From Amblyornis subalaris (lineage: Eukaryota > Chordata > Aves > Passeriformes > Ptilonorhynchidae): a stretch of 64,000 bases of DNA. Location of the stretch: the NCBI GenBank assembly GCA_018881555.1, contig JACAXG010000076.1, positions 2,366,003-2,430,002 on the forward strand, read 5' to 3'. Below, in pieces: positions 37,677 through 50,755 of this stretch (position 1 is the stretch's first letter; each line of letters begins with the position of its first letter). The position numbers and the translations under genes were made by a program. The notes beneath the pieces were generated by a model. The model made no database searches, had not been told where the DNA came from, and worked only from the letters and a program-made list of their open reading frames with translations.

Positions 37677-37792
37677 CTACGTGCGATTCAGCGTCTGGAA
37701 GATTCGGGAGATCTGTAACATCACCGGCCCCGTTTCGGGATCGTTCATCCACTGAGTGCTGTTCAGGGGGTTTTCAAGCATATCCTCGAAGG
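37677..37792 (-). CDS. UBAC1: UBAC1 exon 10 (C-terminus and stop)
   Basis: 116 bp coding, residues 371-408 and TAG at 37679-37677. It reads [20 protein letters not shown] to [12 protein letters not shown]. Acceptor TTGGCAG|CC. The C-terminal peptide is nearly invariant in vertebrates, so the stop is certain. Confidence 0.97.
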
Positions 37793-40700
37793 CTGCCAAG
37801 AAATGGGAATTGCAACAGTTAGTCCTTCAATGTTTGGGAGGCTTCAACAGCAGGACTGTGAGAAATAGCTACAGCTCAAAGGCAGTGTCCAGAAAGGGTG
37901 GGAATACACATTGTGCATTCCCAAGGGTCCACAGCCTTGGATGACGCTACGGGCTTTGTGCTTCCCTTGTTTCCCAGCATTAAGTTCACTGCAGACAGTG
38001 ATTAAATACTCAGCCTGGATTACAGGCCATCCCACAAAACCTCAAGCACATGAGGTTGAAAAGGTAAAGCCTTAACAAATGTGTCCAGGCATTTGTCTCC
38101 AGGATCCTGCCATGAAATTCATCCATTCCTGAACACTCCCCTGCGGCTCCACTCCTCTGATCAAAGATTTTTCCACATCCCAGCCTAGATTTCTTCCACC
38201 AATATCCTTCTCTTCCCTGATACTTCACCAAGACAGCTCATGGAAAGCACAGTCACCCCTTGCCTGTTCCCTTTGCTTCCCTGGGCTGCCCTTTGGCTCC
38301 TCTGGAGAGGAAACTGCTGGCAAAAGCAGCAGCAGATGTGCCAAAGGCCACACAGAGCCAGCACAAGTGTAGCCCCTTCAGCCCCCAGATCTCAGCACTT
38401 TATCTTTTCACAGAGGCCCCTGGAGCCACCAGGGAAGCAGCATCTTATTCCTCCTTCCTGGTGTCGGGGAGGCCGTGAGACACAGGCAGAAAGGGAAAGG
38501 TTGGGTGTGCAGAAAAATTACCTCAATTTCTGAACAGGGACAGTGGTCCAAATATTTCAGAGCATTTTTTCTTTTGGTCTTTACAATAAGCTTTGTTGTT
38601 CATTTGCTTTCATTGTTGATTTATTTTTTCTAGTTTTGACTCTTCTACTCATGTTGAAGGAACCAGACAGCTACTGCAGGAGCCAAGCTGCAAATCTGGC
38701 AGAAGAATGGGCCAGGCNCTGATTTATAAGCCCTTTGACAGACACTGAGCTGAGCTCCTGGACATTTGGAGCCAGTCATTACAGAATGGGACAAAAAAAG
38801 CAGCTGCACAGTCACCAAAATGTCAGTGTTGTAAGAGCCTGACCCAAGGTCAGTGTTAATTTTCCCAGGAGTGTCAGTGCACAAAGNTCAAGTGCCATTA
38901 GTGGGAGCTGCAAGTGCCCAGCACCTCTGAAAGGCTCATCATTAATACCTTGCTCAAGGTCATGCAACTTGCCTCCAGGAAAGCCAATCCAGATTTCCCT
39001 TTTCACCATTTGAACTATTTTCTTTCACACAGACTCACAAGCTTAAAACTAAAGATTTATTGGTATTCTGNTAGAAACTCATTAAATGCAAAACCTCATT
39101 ATTAAAATCTGTGACATAAGCGATTTGCAGATGTATCATTAGGAATATATTCTCTGATGTTCATCCAAGCTCTACAAGCTCCTATAATGGCATTTCATTT
39201 TCTATTTATATTCTGAGCTGCAGTGTGGAACCCCCGTTGGAAATGAAGAGACCATTTGTTCAGAAATCAAGAGTGGGAAGGTTCTGCTCTCGAATTATTT
39301 AAAGGCTTGCAAACTCTCCTAATTACATTTAAAGCAGTATTTTTAAAGGCTCTCTTGAATGAGCTGTGCATGCAGCCTTTATTTAAAAGCATTGCTTCAA
39401 ATGAGTTTTGAAGCCAAAGATTAAATGCAAAACTTTTCATCTACATGACAGAGCCAGCCATTGTTCTGTATTGTCAGAGAGAGCAATTCCTCAGGGATTT
39501 GAGGATCTGTCAGGCTCCTCAGCTGGGTACACACAGTGCCCACAGCCTTTCTGACCATGAGCACACAGGCTTTACCTCAGAGCTGAAACCCAAGCAAGGG
39601 GAAGTGTGTTTTCCCATTTTATCTCCATTTTGATAGGCAAAGCCTTAGCTCAGCCTTCTTGTTTGGATACTTTTCCACAAGTTCCCTTCTGTCTCAGTGA
39701 TCAGGCCTCACACACAGGGAGCTGCACAGCAGGAGACAGCCTTGTTTTTTCTGTGAAATAATCAGAGTTCTAGACANACATTCCTGATTTTTCCCCTCGT
39801 GGCCAAAGGGAGCACACAAAAGGTCTCCTAAATCCACAAAAGCATTGCAGCCAGCAGCTATTAAAGTTCTGAGTTCAGCAAGTGTAATCCTGGGGAATTA
39901 GAATCATTTCTGGGACAGCCCCAAGGCCTGTCCTGGGTTCAGCTGAGCTGCAGGATGAAGCGAACAAAGAGCACAGCTGCTGCAAGGGAGGAAGAGGCTC
40001 CAGAGCTGCCCCCACCCCCCAAAAGGGGCTGTCACCATCCAGGCTCTGCTCTGATTTCCCAGCAAATTCATGTCTGTGCATCAGGAACCCACACAGGACT
40101 TACCTAGTAGAGTTTTAGGGTTGGTGAGCCCTAATTGTACCACTGGGTTTTCTAAGATGGCTTGGAAGAGAGGGCTGTTGGTGTCAATGCCCTTATCTAA
40201 GTCCTCTGGAGAAGGTTTTCTGTCTCCCAGCAGCCACTCACACTGAAAGAAATCACCAGGCACGTCAGATTTCACGAGAATCGAAGTGTCTCTACTCAAA
40301 AGTTTTGATAATGTAGCATTTTAAAATTACTTTTTCCNTTCACAGTTAAAGCCTGAGCTGTACATTTCTTCTCACACATTCATTTGTACCATCCAGCCCC
40401 ATATCCTCTCTCCAACAGTAGCCAGCATTGGATACTTAAGATTCCCTGGCTGTCAGCTGTGTCCACATAATTTTCCTTAACATATCATCCACTAAAAAAC
40501 TTCTTATTTTCTGATTCCAGAAACTGTGGAAGCATTGCTGCCAATAGCAATTTACCCACTGCATGGCTTGAATCTGTCCTGGATCATTTACTCCTGTCCT
40601 TTAATCAGTTATTCTTGGAAATACCTTCTCCTTTCTCATGACAGCACAATCTCTTTTGCAGACTGTGGTGAGGGAGTTTCTCAAAAGCTTTTTGAAAATC

Positions 40701-43700
40701 CTGCCAGATCAGCATCAACCTCACAGACCCCGAGCTCCTCTGAGGAGTCCAAAACCTTTGTGTTCCAGTTGTGTACCCAATTTGAAAGAGGCACAGAATA
40801 TATTGTGCTCACTGAATCTCTGACTTTATGACAGATCAGAACATCACCCAAGCCAAGGATTAAAAGAATCAGTGGGACAGACACTTGGAGCAGCAAGGAA
40901 TGGGAATGATGTTGTACTCACGGCTGCGTTTTGCTGGTTGTTGTTCACTCTGAGTGCATCCACCACCTCCTTTTCATCAAATCCCATCTCCATCAGGGCA
41001 ATGACAGCCTAGAGCAGAACCCCACAGCTTAATAAATGTTACATTTAGATCGGAAATGAGAGCAATCATATTCCTTCACCTTCTGTGCAGAGCTTTATGT
41101 GAGGTAAAACCCCTCATTGTTTCCATTTGGAGAGCACTCAGTAATTTTATTGAAAAAGTTTTCAAATACTCTATACCAAAAGTGTCTTTACTATNGAAGA
41201 AGAATAAATCTTAGGAGTGCAGGTAGTTCCTATCCTCAACACTGGAAGCTGAATACAAGGCAAAGTGTACCTGGGNTAGAGAAGCAGCACAGGAAAAACA
41301 CCTCATTTTGGAACCCCTCTCCTGTCACAAAGCTCATTCACATTTCACTGACAGATCACNTTGATGTGCTTTTGTGGTTCTACTCACCACTTTTAATTTC
41401 ACTTCCCAGATTTATCACACTGCTGGTGTGATGTATTCAGACAAACATACTCAATTGGTAAGAGAATGTTTCATTGTTCAGAATGAACAATCATCAAATC
41501 ATAAAATGCATTTGCAGCTCTTAACCCAAATCTCAGAACAGCCCGTTGTAAACCCGAGGTGCCAGATGTCACAGAGCCCCTCCTGGTGAATTCCCAGCAG
41601 GAGAACAACACATTCCCACTGCAGCTAATGCTGTGTTCTGAAACAAGGGCAACTTCTGAGTTTGCTGCAAGACTTCAACCTGCTGGTGATACTTTCCCTT
41701 GCTCCCTAAAACAATAAAGTTCTTCTGTCATTTCCATAGAATCANGGAATGGCTTTGAGCCTAGAGATCACCCAGTTCCAATCCTTGCCATGGGCAGGGA
41801 CACCTTCCAGTAGTCCAGGTTACTCCAAGCCCCATCCAGCCTGGCCTTTCCTACAGCCAAAGGACCTATTCCTGTCCTGCCACCCTTCCTTCNCAGACTG
41901 CAGTGAAAACAGCAATNCCAGGGGTCTGGCAGCTCACTCCAGTCCCCTCAGAGAGTTTCGAGGTGCAGAAGTAACAGTGCCATTCATGTAGATCCTGCTA
42001 TCCCAGACAGCAATGCATTCCTGAGGTAACATCNCTGAATTTAAGCACTCCCTAAACACTTCCACTGAATACTGCCAAGCCAGCCCAATANCCATCTACC
42101 CAGATATCCCATTTCATTAATTAACTAAACATTGCTTTGGATTTCATGCTGCCCACGAAATCCCTCCCAATCCCATCAGTCCCCCCGTGGGATCACCAGC
42201 ACCTACCCGTGGGTCTGGACGAAANTCTCTTTTCCTCCGGATCTTCTTGAATATTTCCGTCAGCTCATCCTTGGCCTCCTCCGCGCCCTCCTCCGAGCTG
42301 GGACCCGCAGCTGCCTCAGCAGAGGAGGCACCACCTTCAGCTGGGGCTTCTGCAGGAGCCTGACCTGGCAGAGGAGCATCCACAGAAGGGTCATCAGCGT
42401 GTTCTATCAACCACTCCATGGCCTGGGTCACCGACATGCTGGAAAACACACGGGAACACCGGGATGAGGAACACCCCACAGGTACAGCACTGCTCCACAT
42501 ACACTCATTCATTCCCATGCTGTATGGACTCGCTGGTTAATTAGCACCTGAAAACTCATAAATAAAGTTTTGGAGCAAATCTCAAGAGCACCTCAACTCT
42601 CTGGGCATCCAGGGCACCACAATCTTCTCTGAAGCCAGGAAAAGAGAGGATCCAAGTCCAACTCAGATCTTAAAAGGCATTTCTGAGGGAGTCACCTTAT
42701 TCTGCATCATCTGCTTTGCTTCCCACCAGAGAAACACTGGCTGCTTGCAACTGTTGACAAAACTGCCAGCAAAGCATGTTCCAAATTTACATGGAGCCAC
42801 ATCTCAGATGCCAACAGCTCTGTTCCTTAGGGAGCAGAACACCTTGGTGTGACACCATCACTTGCAGTGCAGCATAACTGCTCCAGCTAAGGGACCTCAG
42901 AGCTCCCAAACACCTTTTCCCAAGAGACAGAAAGGAAAAGATAACAATAGTTCTTAGGGCATGAGATGAACTACATTACCTCCTATTTTCCTGCAGTTGC
43001 TCTCCGGACTTCACAATACTCAAGGAATTTTTTAAATATCAGAACAAACTGTATTTCTACAGCTGAAAGGCCAATGTGGATGAGCTAAGTTTGCCTTTTC
43101 CTCTGTAAAATCTGACTTTCAAAGCTGAAGAAAATATGAGTTTGATTCTTGGAAACAGTGCCAGCCTGGCAGCCCTGTGACCCACAGACCTTCCAGAGCA
43201 CATCCAGCCCNGATCCCCCTTTCCCTGTGCCACCTGCACTCTGCCTGAGGCAGCACTTCTTGGAATTAATGCTTTTTCCAACCTCAATTTAGATGACCCA
43301 TATAAGGAGACCAAAAAAATGCAAATTTGTGTGAAAGCACAGGCAGCAATCCCCAGGCAGGTGCTGGGAGCACTCACTGGTTCAGCCGGAGGGCTTTGAC
43401 AGCTCTGCTCTCCGGGAAGCCCATCTCGGTGAGCTGGCGCAGCGCGATCTCGTCCACCCTGTCCTCCTCNTCCTCGTCCAGCATGGCTACACACACACAA
43501 ACAAAACAGTGCCCAAAGTGACTTCAGGCTCACATAAACCCCTGTGTCAATGGAATGGCATGTGTTAAGTTCAACCCCCATTNTCTCTCCCATCCCTTCT
43601 TTTGTTTCTGCCCCCAATTTGCCACCTCATCATGTAATTTGCTGCACTCAGCTCGCTCTGGCTCAGATTGATTCTTCCAGGACAAAGACTTTGTCCAGAT

Positions 43701-46700
43701 GTGTTCAAGATCTCAAACAAAAGGCAACTAACTCTNCCGTGACCATGGGATTTCCACATAATTAAACATACAAGATTCACTGAAGATCTATTAATCATTT
43801 TTCCAGAAATCAAGTTGGATCCGGCCGTAGCAGCTCTGAAGGATGAGCATTTCCCACCAACTGGACCAACAGCCACAGTTTCTCTTCATTTTACTACTTC
43901 CTCGTACATTTTCCTATTCTATACCATCCCTCTAATAACTTTTAAATGGAACTTCTCATGCATCCCAAAAGTACCTTATCAATCCNTGAGTTTTACACAA
44001 TCTATATCCACAAGGTGAAACTTTTGCCACAAATTTGTAGCAGCTTTGCTGCCGTGTCAGGGTCTGAACTTCACTCTGAGCCCACTCCTGTGCTCTGGAT
44101 ACAAACAAATTCCCAGGATTGAACTGGTAACTCTCAAGATATGTTCATACCATTTGCCTTCTTAAATAGTTCAACAGCATCTGGGTTCAGTGCTAGCAAT
44201 TTCTGTGCAACTTCTATGAGAGACACTAAAATCTTCCGGAGCTCTGTCTGGAACTGCAAGAAAGGAAACTGTCAAAACATTTAGACAGGAAGTTACCAGC
44301 CATCAGTGAATCTTAATGTATCTATTGTTAGTATCACAGCCTGGCCATCTGCACACAAAGTTGCTTTATGAGGGCTTTATTTTCATTGTTTAGTCTCTCA
44401 AGAAGCCTGGGACCTTCCTGTGAAGTGTTACATGGAATCAAAAGTTCCTGGGCAGAANAGTCCTTTTATTTCTACCACACCCCATGGGCAGTGGTCAAGG
44501 AAGAGAAGAAAAATCACTGCAAACTCCTGAACTACTTAAGACTGAAGAAATAAATCCCTCTAACTTCACATTTGCCAATCTTGAATATGTTCTGAGGCTT
44601 TTCCAAGAACAAGTAATACATTTAAAATCATAATTTAGAACAGTATTTTATTATCACTAAATAGCATAAGCAGTGTCCAAACCTTTAGCTATTTAATATA
44701 CATTACAGACATCTGAATTTATCTTACAGAGGAAAGAAACTGCATTTAGAGGTAAGAGAAAAGGTTCTCTAAATATTTGAAGTGATGCAGCACTTACATC
44801 CCTCATGTTGTGGTGGGTCACGCTGCGATCCACGCTGCGAGCGGGCAGGTTGGCAGTGGCTTTGAGGATGGCATCCTTGTCAGGAGCCTTCTGCTCCTGC
44901 TTCCTCTGCAGGGAAACAAAAAGGAGCAGGTTTCATAACCCATCAGCCACAGAACAGAGATCACAGCAGAGAGTTTCATATTCCTCACCAACACACCAAG
45001 CAGTGCTCTGTAACTTGTAATACCATGGATTAACAGCTCCAGCACCATCCTGCAATTACAGAGCTAAACTGGGCCTCTTGGGTTGCCCCACTTTCAGTCC
45101 TTTCACCTCTTTCTGTTATCCAAACATGCAGGGAAATTCCAGCATAAAGAGGGACAGTGATGTATTCCAGAGAACTCAAGAGGCCTCCAAGTTTATGTGA
45201 TACATTGACTGCAGTACCACTGGTGCATACACATCATCCTGGGCATTACTGACCCCCAGGAACAATTACATTCCAATAAAACAAAATAAACAGGAAGAGG
45301 GGAACATTTCCCTTCTAGAGACCTGGTTAGAGGGCGACAAGCCACAGACAGCTGAAGGCAGAAGACATCCTGACAGCAAGTCAACATATTTCTTTGGGTT
45401 TTCAAACAAAGTAAGGCACTTGCTGAACTGTATTTAATTACTAGACATTTGTTCAAAGATCAGATCTATACCATGTCCACAGAGTGTATCTGTGTGTCTT
45501 ATTTTAAGACAGATGTTCTCAGAATGACAGTTAAAAATGTAAAATCAGCTTCCTCTAAGTTGGGAAGAAATAGGAAGTAATTTTTCTAGAANTTAACCGG
45601 CAGCATCTGCCTCTCCAAGCAAACAGAGTACAAACCAGTAACCCTTCCACATATCACCAATGAAGCAGNTAATGAAAACTGCCAAGCTGGGAAGCCTTGC
45701 ACCCTCACCTTCTCCTCTGCAGACACATCTGCCATCTTGGGGAGCGGCGGCGGCGCGCGCTTCTTGATCAGCAGCAGCACATCTGCAAGAGAAGGACACT
45801 GCCACACGTCAGAGGGTCTGTGAGAACAGCTCCTGTAAGATATCCCACAAATTCAATAGTTCCTGGAGATGAATTTTGTATTAGCTCCACCGTAGCATCT
45901 TATTTAGCTTGCTATGTCAAAGCAGAGGGTAGATCTTAAAAATGTTACGGTTCGGGACTTGCCAAGTGAAACACAGTTCCTGCTTCCAGACTGACAGGAT
46001 TAAACCCCACACAATCTTACCTCTGTCCTGAATGTTTTCCTCCAACACTGTTTTTGTGTCTGTCAGCACCTTCTCAGAAGTAGCATGGATCAACTTATGA
46101 TGTGTCACAGTTTTGGGATCCTCCAAGCTCCCAGGAAGACACTGCAGGAAACAATGAACACTNAAGATCAGCAGACAGAAATAAGGTTCCACATGAATCA
46201 CTTGGCACTCAAGATTCTCCACATACAAACTGTGCATCATTTCCTGGCTTCTCAATAGCTTAAGCCAGAGGTCAGTGCACATAAAGCATTTTATTGAAGA
46301 AAATGAGGTTTGATTTGTGCCTATGTGAGTGGATTTATGCTTTCTCAGGACTGTACATCTCTCTCACACTAAATTCTGGGAGCATTGGAGATTCAGAGCA
46401 AAGCAAGGATGCTCCAGGACACAGAGCTACTTAATTCTGCAACAGATCACTGAGGTCCTTCACTCTTAGTGAGCAGCAATTGGTATCACAAANTAAGAAT
46501 ACAAATCTACCAAGAGCAGCAGTGCTTTCCAGGCGGGAAGGCTGAAATGATGCTGTGTGTTCTCACCTGGAGTGTCAAAACAGGAGAGACTCCCTGCTTC
46601 ACCTAATAATTATTATTTACACACAGTCAGAGTAAACAAGCCACTGACAGCAGTGATTTTGGTTTATCTGACCTTAAACTGGGCAGTTTCTGCACCTTGT

Positions 46701-49700
46701 TTCCAGCTGAAATCAAGAGATGTGGCTGCTGGAGCCCTAACTTGTGTTCCTGCTGAAAAGGCTGACCAAAAGTTACATTCATAGCTCTTCTTCCCAACCA
46801 GAAATAATCAGCATACAGATTTTTTTCCCTATATGAATGTTGTGCTCATTTCCTTATTGCAATTCTAAATTTTATGTCAATTAATTCTCTAGGAAATCAG
46901 TTCAAATCCTAAAAAAAGAGCACACACAGGCCTTGAGCTGCCTCCTCCTCACACCAGAGTGGCTCCAGATGCACAGTGAGAGATTTCAGGAACATTATTA
47001 CATCAGTGCATCTAGAGGCTTCTAATTCATTTGAGTGCAAAAAGAAAGCAAAGTGCTTGCAATTCCAGAAAGGCAAAATCAGAAATAACAACCCACCAAA
47101 CCCATGAAATTGCTGCTGCTGTTCTCACCACAAAACAGGACATTTAATACTGACCCTTCCAGCTCTGCTCACAGGACCCAGCTTTTAGTGACACTTCTAA
47201 ATGTTTCTACCAAGCCACTTTCACCATGTCTGCTGAAGGGAGTGTTCACCCTTCATGTGACAGAGCCATTCCCAGAAATCCCACTGCAATCAGCCCTTAT
47301 TTTGATGGAGCTAGTCCTGTTCATCACCAGCCTCCTGCAAAGGAACCTCTTTAGTCCATCATCACCTTTTCTGCTGACTGCAACTGATGGAAAACTCAGC
47401 TCTCTGCTCTTTTTCCAAACAAAACACACTTGTTTTCAACACAGATTCCAGTTCCTCACCTGAGCCTGTGTTTGGTTCTGATGCCTCACTATGATTGAGG
47501 CGAGAATGTCTGAGTCCTGCTTTGTCTACCAGGAGCTTCTTAGGAACCCTTCAGCTTATTAAGTTCTGAACCAAGGCCAAAGAACACATTAACAGCTGGG
47601 AGAAACTCCTGTAATGGATCTGATAAGGTACCCAAAATGCCTGGGTACATCAGTGGAACATCTCTCCAAACAAGCTCAGGATATTCCTGTTACAGATCCT
47701 GAGAGTAAGAGAAGCTGAAAAGGGCAGCTGGGAGGTGTGTTTGGGGTGGGACACACAGACCTATTATCCATTTTTCCCCAGCACATATAAAGGAGTCTGT
47801 GGGGGCAATCGCATAATAAATGTGGGCAATAATTAATTATAAAATGAATAAGATAAAAGTTTAAGCAAAAAATTTAAAGTTCTGTGGCCATCAATTCTTA
47901 TTTCCTGTTCTTCCAACCACTTTATTAAGAACTGCAGAGAATAACAGGGCAGATATGTGCACTACACACATCGAAGAGGCTGCCGAGTGAAACACTCAGC
48001 TTACCTTCACATTTTAACATGCCCTGGAAAGAGAAAAGCCACCTGAACAGCAGTGCCCCTACTCATTCTCACCTTTTCCTTTTAACTGTGGAGTTCCCAG
48101 CAGGCTGCTCTGCCAGGCAGGTGACAAACATCTGTCACAGGTGCCTGAGCAACTGCTGAAATCCTAAGCCCTGGCGATGCCAAACACNACTTGCAAAGCT
48201 TGGAACCCTGGTAAACCACAAGGCTTTGTCTGGTTTTAAATACAAAAAAAGCACTTTTTTGTTTGCTTTTAATAACAGAAACATTTGAAAATAGCACTGA
48301 CACTCCCTCCCAATAAACTTGGTGTGGTTTAAACCACCTGCTTAAACAAACATGACTATGATGTTANAGGTAAGAGGGAAAACCAGTGGGAGGGCTTTAT
48401 TTCTTTAACTAAATAAAGACCCCAAAACATAAAATCTAGAGGAAATAAAGGCATCGAGTGGCACTTCAGAGAGCAGCAAGCATTTGAATGTTATGGAAAG
48501 AAAAGTGGCCACTTTCCTAATTCAAACCTGTCACAAACATCTTCCTCTGCTTCCTCAAAGAATGATTTCAAAGGCATTCAGCAACGTAATCACCAGTCTC
48601 TTAGAAGAGCTGCATAAATTATCTCAAGGTGCTATCAAGATTCGGCCCATGATCAGAGGCTATGATTTTTCCATGTCTATTTTTCCCCTCCATAAAANTA
48701 TCTATTATCCATTATGGCTATGCAAATCCACCCCAAGAGCACAAAGCAGCAGAGAATGAAAGCAAATATCACCCTGAGTTATCANTTGTCTCCTGCCCCG
48801 ACTCCCAGGGCAAGGAAAGCAGCTATTAATTAAGCTCCTAATAATTAAAGGCTTTTCAGCTCTGCACATCTGCATCACCCCACCCTGGTTTGGCAGTTTT
48901 TGGACCCATCCTGCTGAACCACTCAGGGCTCTGAATCCCACAGCTTTCAGTGAGGCACCTCCATTGCCTCGGGATCATGGAATCACAGAATGGTTTGGGT
49001 TGGAAGAGACCTTAAAGCTCATCCAGTCCCACCCCCTGCCATGGGCAGGGACACCTTCCCCTATCCCAGGCTGCTCCAGGTCCTGTCCAACCTGGCCTTG
49101 GACACTTCCAGGGATGGGGCAGCCACAGCTTCTCTGGGCAACCTGTGCCAGGGCCTCTCCACCCTTACAGGGAAGAATTCCTTCCCAATATCCCATNTAA
49201 ACCTGCTCTCTGTCAGTGTGAAGCCATTCCCCCTTGTCCTGCTAATAGTCTCCCTGTTTCCTGTCAGCTCCTTTCAGGTACTGGAAGGCCACTTGGGCTG
49301 CTGGGCACCTTTACTTTACCCAGGAAATAAAACCTTTAACCCTTCAAATGGGAGTTAAGTAATTACCTATTACAGGGATCTTCTCCTATGGCACACGTTT
49401 TATGCAAAAAGAAGTCTTTGCAACACTTTTAAGATAACCCCCACCCCACTATTAAACGTGATTTAGTAAACTGTGCTCCCAGAGGGAGGAGTTGAGGCTC
49501 CAGCTTTGCCAGCTCCAGAGTCACACGTCCCTCAGGAAGAAATGCAGCAGGTCAGGAGTGCAGCTGCCAGGCCAGGCTGTNCTGGCCCCAGAGTCCTGGC
49601 CATGGGTCACCATGTCACACGCTGCTGTTGTCAATCANGGCAGCAAACCCCAGCCGTGGCACAGCTTCCAAACTCAGCCCAATGGCTCTGAAACCTCTGG

Positions 49701-50671
49701 GNTTGACTCTGAGCACCACAAACACACCAGTGGTGACTGGGCAGGGGAGCACAGAGAGCCTGTGTCCTCCTGCTCTGCTTCCACAGGCTGTACCTCTGCT
49801 CTGGGCATGTTTTGCCTTTCACACAGGGAGAAGTGATTTACCCTTTGGCTACTTCTGTCAANACCTTATTGCTTAGAGCACAGGGAAAGCATTAGAAGAG
49901 CTTTTATCTCCCAAAAAAACCACCTTAGTTGTTCCTGTGCCAGCACAGGGCGAGGCTGCACGAAGATTTTGACAAAATAGGTAATTTCTCCTGCACAGTT
50001 CCTACTTCCCTTCTTTGTTCTGACACAGAAACAAACCAAGCTATAATTTCTGAGGGGAAACCCTCACAAACAGCTCACCAGTTCAGACAGCAGGGGCAGG
50101 GGCAGGGGCAGGTGATCTCTGACACTGTTGCAAAACACACGCCAAACTCTGGAACTAAATGTTACAAAGTGACTTCCGGCCAAACCCTCCTTTTCCAGCA
50201 GAAAAACTCTCCAAACGGGCGTTTTCTTTCCATATGGGACAGTTTCACATAATCCGGGGGGGAGNCAGACACAGCAAACCAGAACACAAAAACATCTGTC
50301 TACCTGAGCTATCTTTCTTTCTCTTTTTAAAGAAAAGTCCGTTTTCATCACACGGGACGTGCCCGCCTTTTCCCTGGACCGGGAATTCCAGTCCTTCCCG
50401 GGGTCCCTGATTTCCAGCCTTTCTCCCGGACCGCGATTTGCAGCCCCAGCCCGACCACTCCGCAGCCCCGCGGAGCTCTGGGGGCTCTCTGGGGCTCACC
50501 CCGGCCCCGGCCCCGCCGGTGCCCGCTCCTTACGTGCTTCAGGCACCGCTCCTTGAGCTTCTCCACCGTGGTGTCCTCGGGCACCTCCTCCAGCCACTCG
50601 GCGCCCTCCATGGTGCACACATGGAGCCTCAGCACCTTCCCCGCGAAGATCTTCTCCTCCTGCACGAACAT
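37677..50671 (-). CDS. UBAC1: UBAC1 (KPC2), ubiquitin-associated domain-containing protein 1, complete
   Basis: UBAC1 is the adaptor subunit of the cytoplasmic KPC ubiquitin ligase. It partners RNF123/KPC1, which ubiquitylates p27Kip1 in G1, and carries cargo to the proteasome (family knowledge). Minus-strand exons: 50534-50671, 46021-46141, 45709-45782, 44798-44905, 44151-44253, 43378-43486, 42207-42438, 40922-41008, 40104-40242, 37677-37792. All are GT-AG and the phases join without a break, giving 1,227 nt, 408 residues plus stop (human 405). Domains: ubiquitin-like at ~14-98, UBA1 at ~190-231 ([20 protein letters not shown]), UBA2 at ~296-330 ([17 protein letters not shown]), STI1-like at ~349-395, and C-terminus LNRT. 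Two n bases fall in codons (43470, 42225). Introns hold CR1 fragments and no other gene. It lies upstream of CAMSAP1 in the same orientation, as in mammals. Confidence 0.98.
40104..40242 (-). CDS. UBAC1: UBAC1 exon 9 (UBA2 end, STI1 start)
   Basis: 139 bp, residues 325-370 plus one base. It runs from [20 protein letters not shown] to [19 protein letters not shown]. Acceptor TTTCAG|TGT, donor CTAG|GTAAGT. The [12 protein letters not shown] stretch is typical of an STI1 (heat-shock chaperonin-binding) motif. Confidence 0.96.
40922..41008 (-). CDS. UBAC1: UBAC1 exon 8 (UBA2)
   Basis: 87 bp, 29 codons, residues 296-324, [20 protein letters not shown] then VNNNQQNAA. Acceptor CTCTAG|GCT, donor GCC|GTGAGT. 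Second ubiquitin-associated domain, with the MGF loop and the alanine-rich third helix. Confidence 0.96.
41735..41870 (-). mobile_element. CR1 LINE 3' fragment (UBAC1 intron 7)
   Basis: Plus strand has CATAGAATCANGGAATGGCT, then 'tccttgccatgggcagggacaccttcc' and 'gccccatccagcctgg'. Same sense as UBAC1. Confidence 0.82.
42207..42438 (-). CDS. UBAC1: UBAC1 exon 7 (end of UBA1 and linker)
   Basis: 232 bp, residues 218-295. It begins [17 protein letters not shown], the last UBA helix. An Ala/Glu/Ser-rich linker follows, longer than in human and accounting for the overall three-residue excess. It then reads [15 protein letters not shown]. Acceptor TTCCAG|CAT, donor CGG|GTAGGT. An n (42225) sits in the codon expected to be Glu. 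Confidence 0.95.
43378..43486 (-). CDS. UBAC1: UBAC1 exon 6 (UBA1, first part)
   Basis: 109 bp, residues 182-217 plus two bases. It carries an acidic run, then [20 protein letters not shown] and KALRLN. The MGF loop of a UBA domain is present. Acceptor GTGTAG|CCA, donor CCA|GTGAGT. One n (43470) leaves Asp/Glu undecided at one acidic position. Confidence 0.95.
44151..44253 (-). CDS. UBAC1: UBAC1 exon 5
   Basis: 103 bp, residues 148-181 plus one base: [20 protein letters not shown] then [14 protein letters not shown]. Acceptor TTGCAG|TTC, donor AATG|GTATGA. A strongly predicted helical segment between the ubiquitin-like domain and UBA1. Confidence 0.96.
44798..44905 (-). CDS. UBAC1: UBAC1 exon 4
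   Basis: 108 bp, 36 codons, residues 112-147. It reads [20 protein letters not shown] and ends HHNMRD. Acceptor CTGCAG|AGG, donor GAT|GTAAGT. Both ends are phase 0. Linker region, less conserved at its C-terminal half. Confidence 0.95.
45709..45782 (-). CDS. UBAC1: UBAC1 exon 3
   Basis: 74 bp, residues 87-111, [20 protein letters not shown] then SAEEK. Acceptor CTTGCAG|ATG, donor AAG|GTGAGG. Last strand of the ubiquitin-like domain followed by a proline-rich linker. Confidence 0.96.
46021..46141 (-). CDS. UBAC1: UBAC1 exon 2
   Basis: 121 bp, residues 47-86 plus one base. It reads [20 protein letters not shown] and ends LEENIQDR. Acceptor CCTGCAG|TGT, donor AGAG|GTAAGA. It completes most of the ubiquitin-like fold. 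Confidence 0.96.
48974..49310 (-). mobile_element. CR1 LINE 3' fragment, ~335 bp (UBAC1 intron 1)
   Basis: Well preserved: AATCACAGAATGGTTTGGGT TGGAAGAGACC, 'ccccctgccatgggcagggacacctt', and 'gtgtgaagccattcccccttgtcctg'. Same sense as UBAC1. Confidence 0.93.
50091..50112. repeat. (CAGGGG)n short tandem repeat
   Basis: About 3.7 copies of CAGGGG in UBAC1 intron 1, close to the CpG island. Confidence 0.85.
50534..50671 (-). CDS. UBAC1: UBAC1 exon 1 (coding part)
   Basis: 46 codons, [18 protein letters not shown] to CLKH. The start is fixed by exact agreement with the vertebrate UBAC1 N-terminus. Donor is CAC|GTAAGG. It lies within the CpG island and begins the ubiquitin-like domain. Confidence 0.97.
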
Positions 50672-50713
50672 CGCCCCCGGTCCCGGTCCCGCCGCTCCGC
50701 CTCCGCCGCCGCC

Positions 50714-50755
50714 TCAGCAGGCCCCGGGCAGCGCCGCGCGCTCCCGTCCGCCCAT
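50714..50755 (-). other. Short upstream ORF in UBAC1 leader (13 codons)
   Basis: ATG at 50755 and TGA at 50716-50714, ending 42 nt before the UBAC1 start codon. It is translated only if transcription starts upstream of 50755, which the sequence cannot show. The peptide has no recognisable family; any role would be regulatory. Confidence 0.4.
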
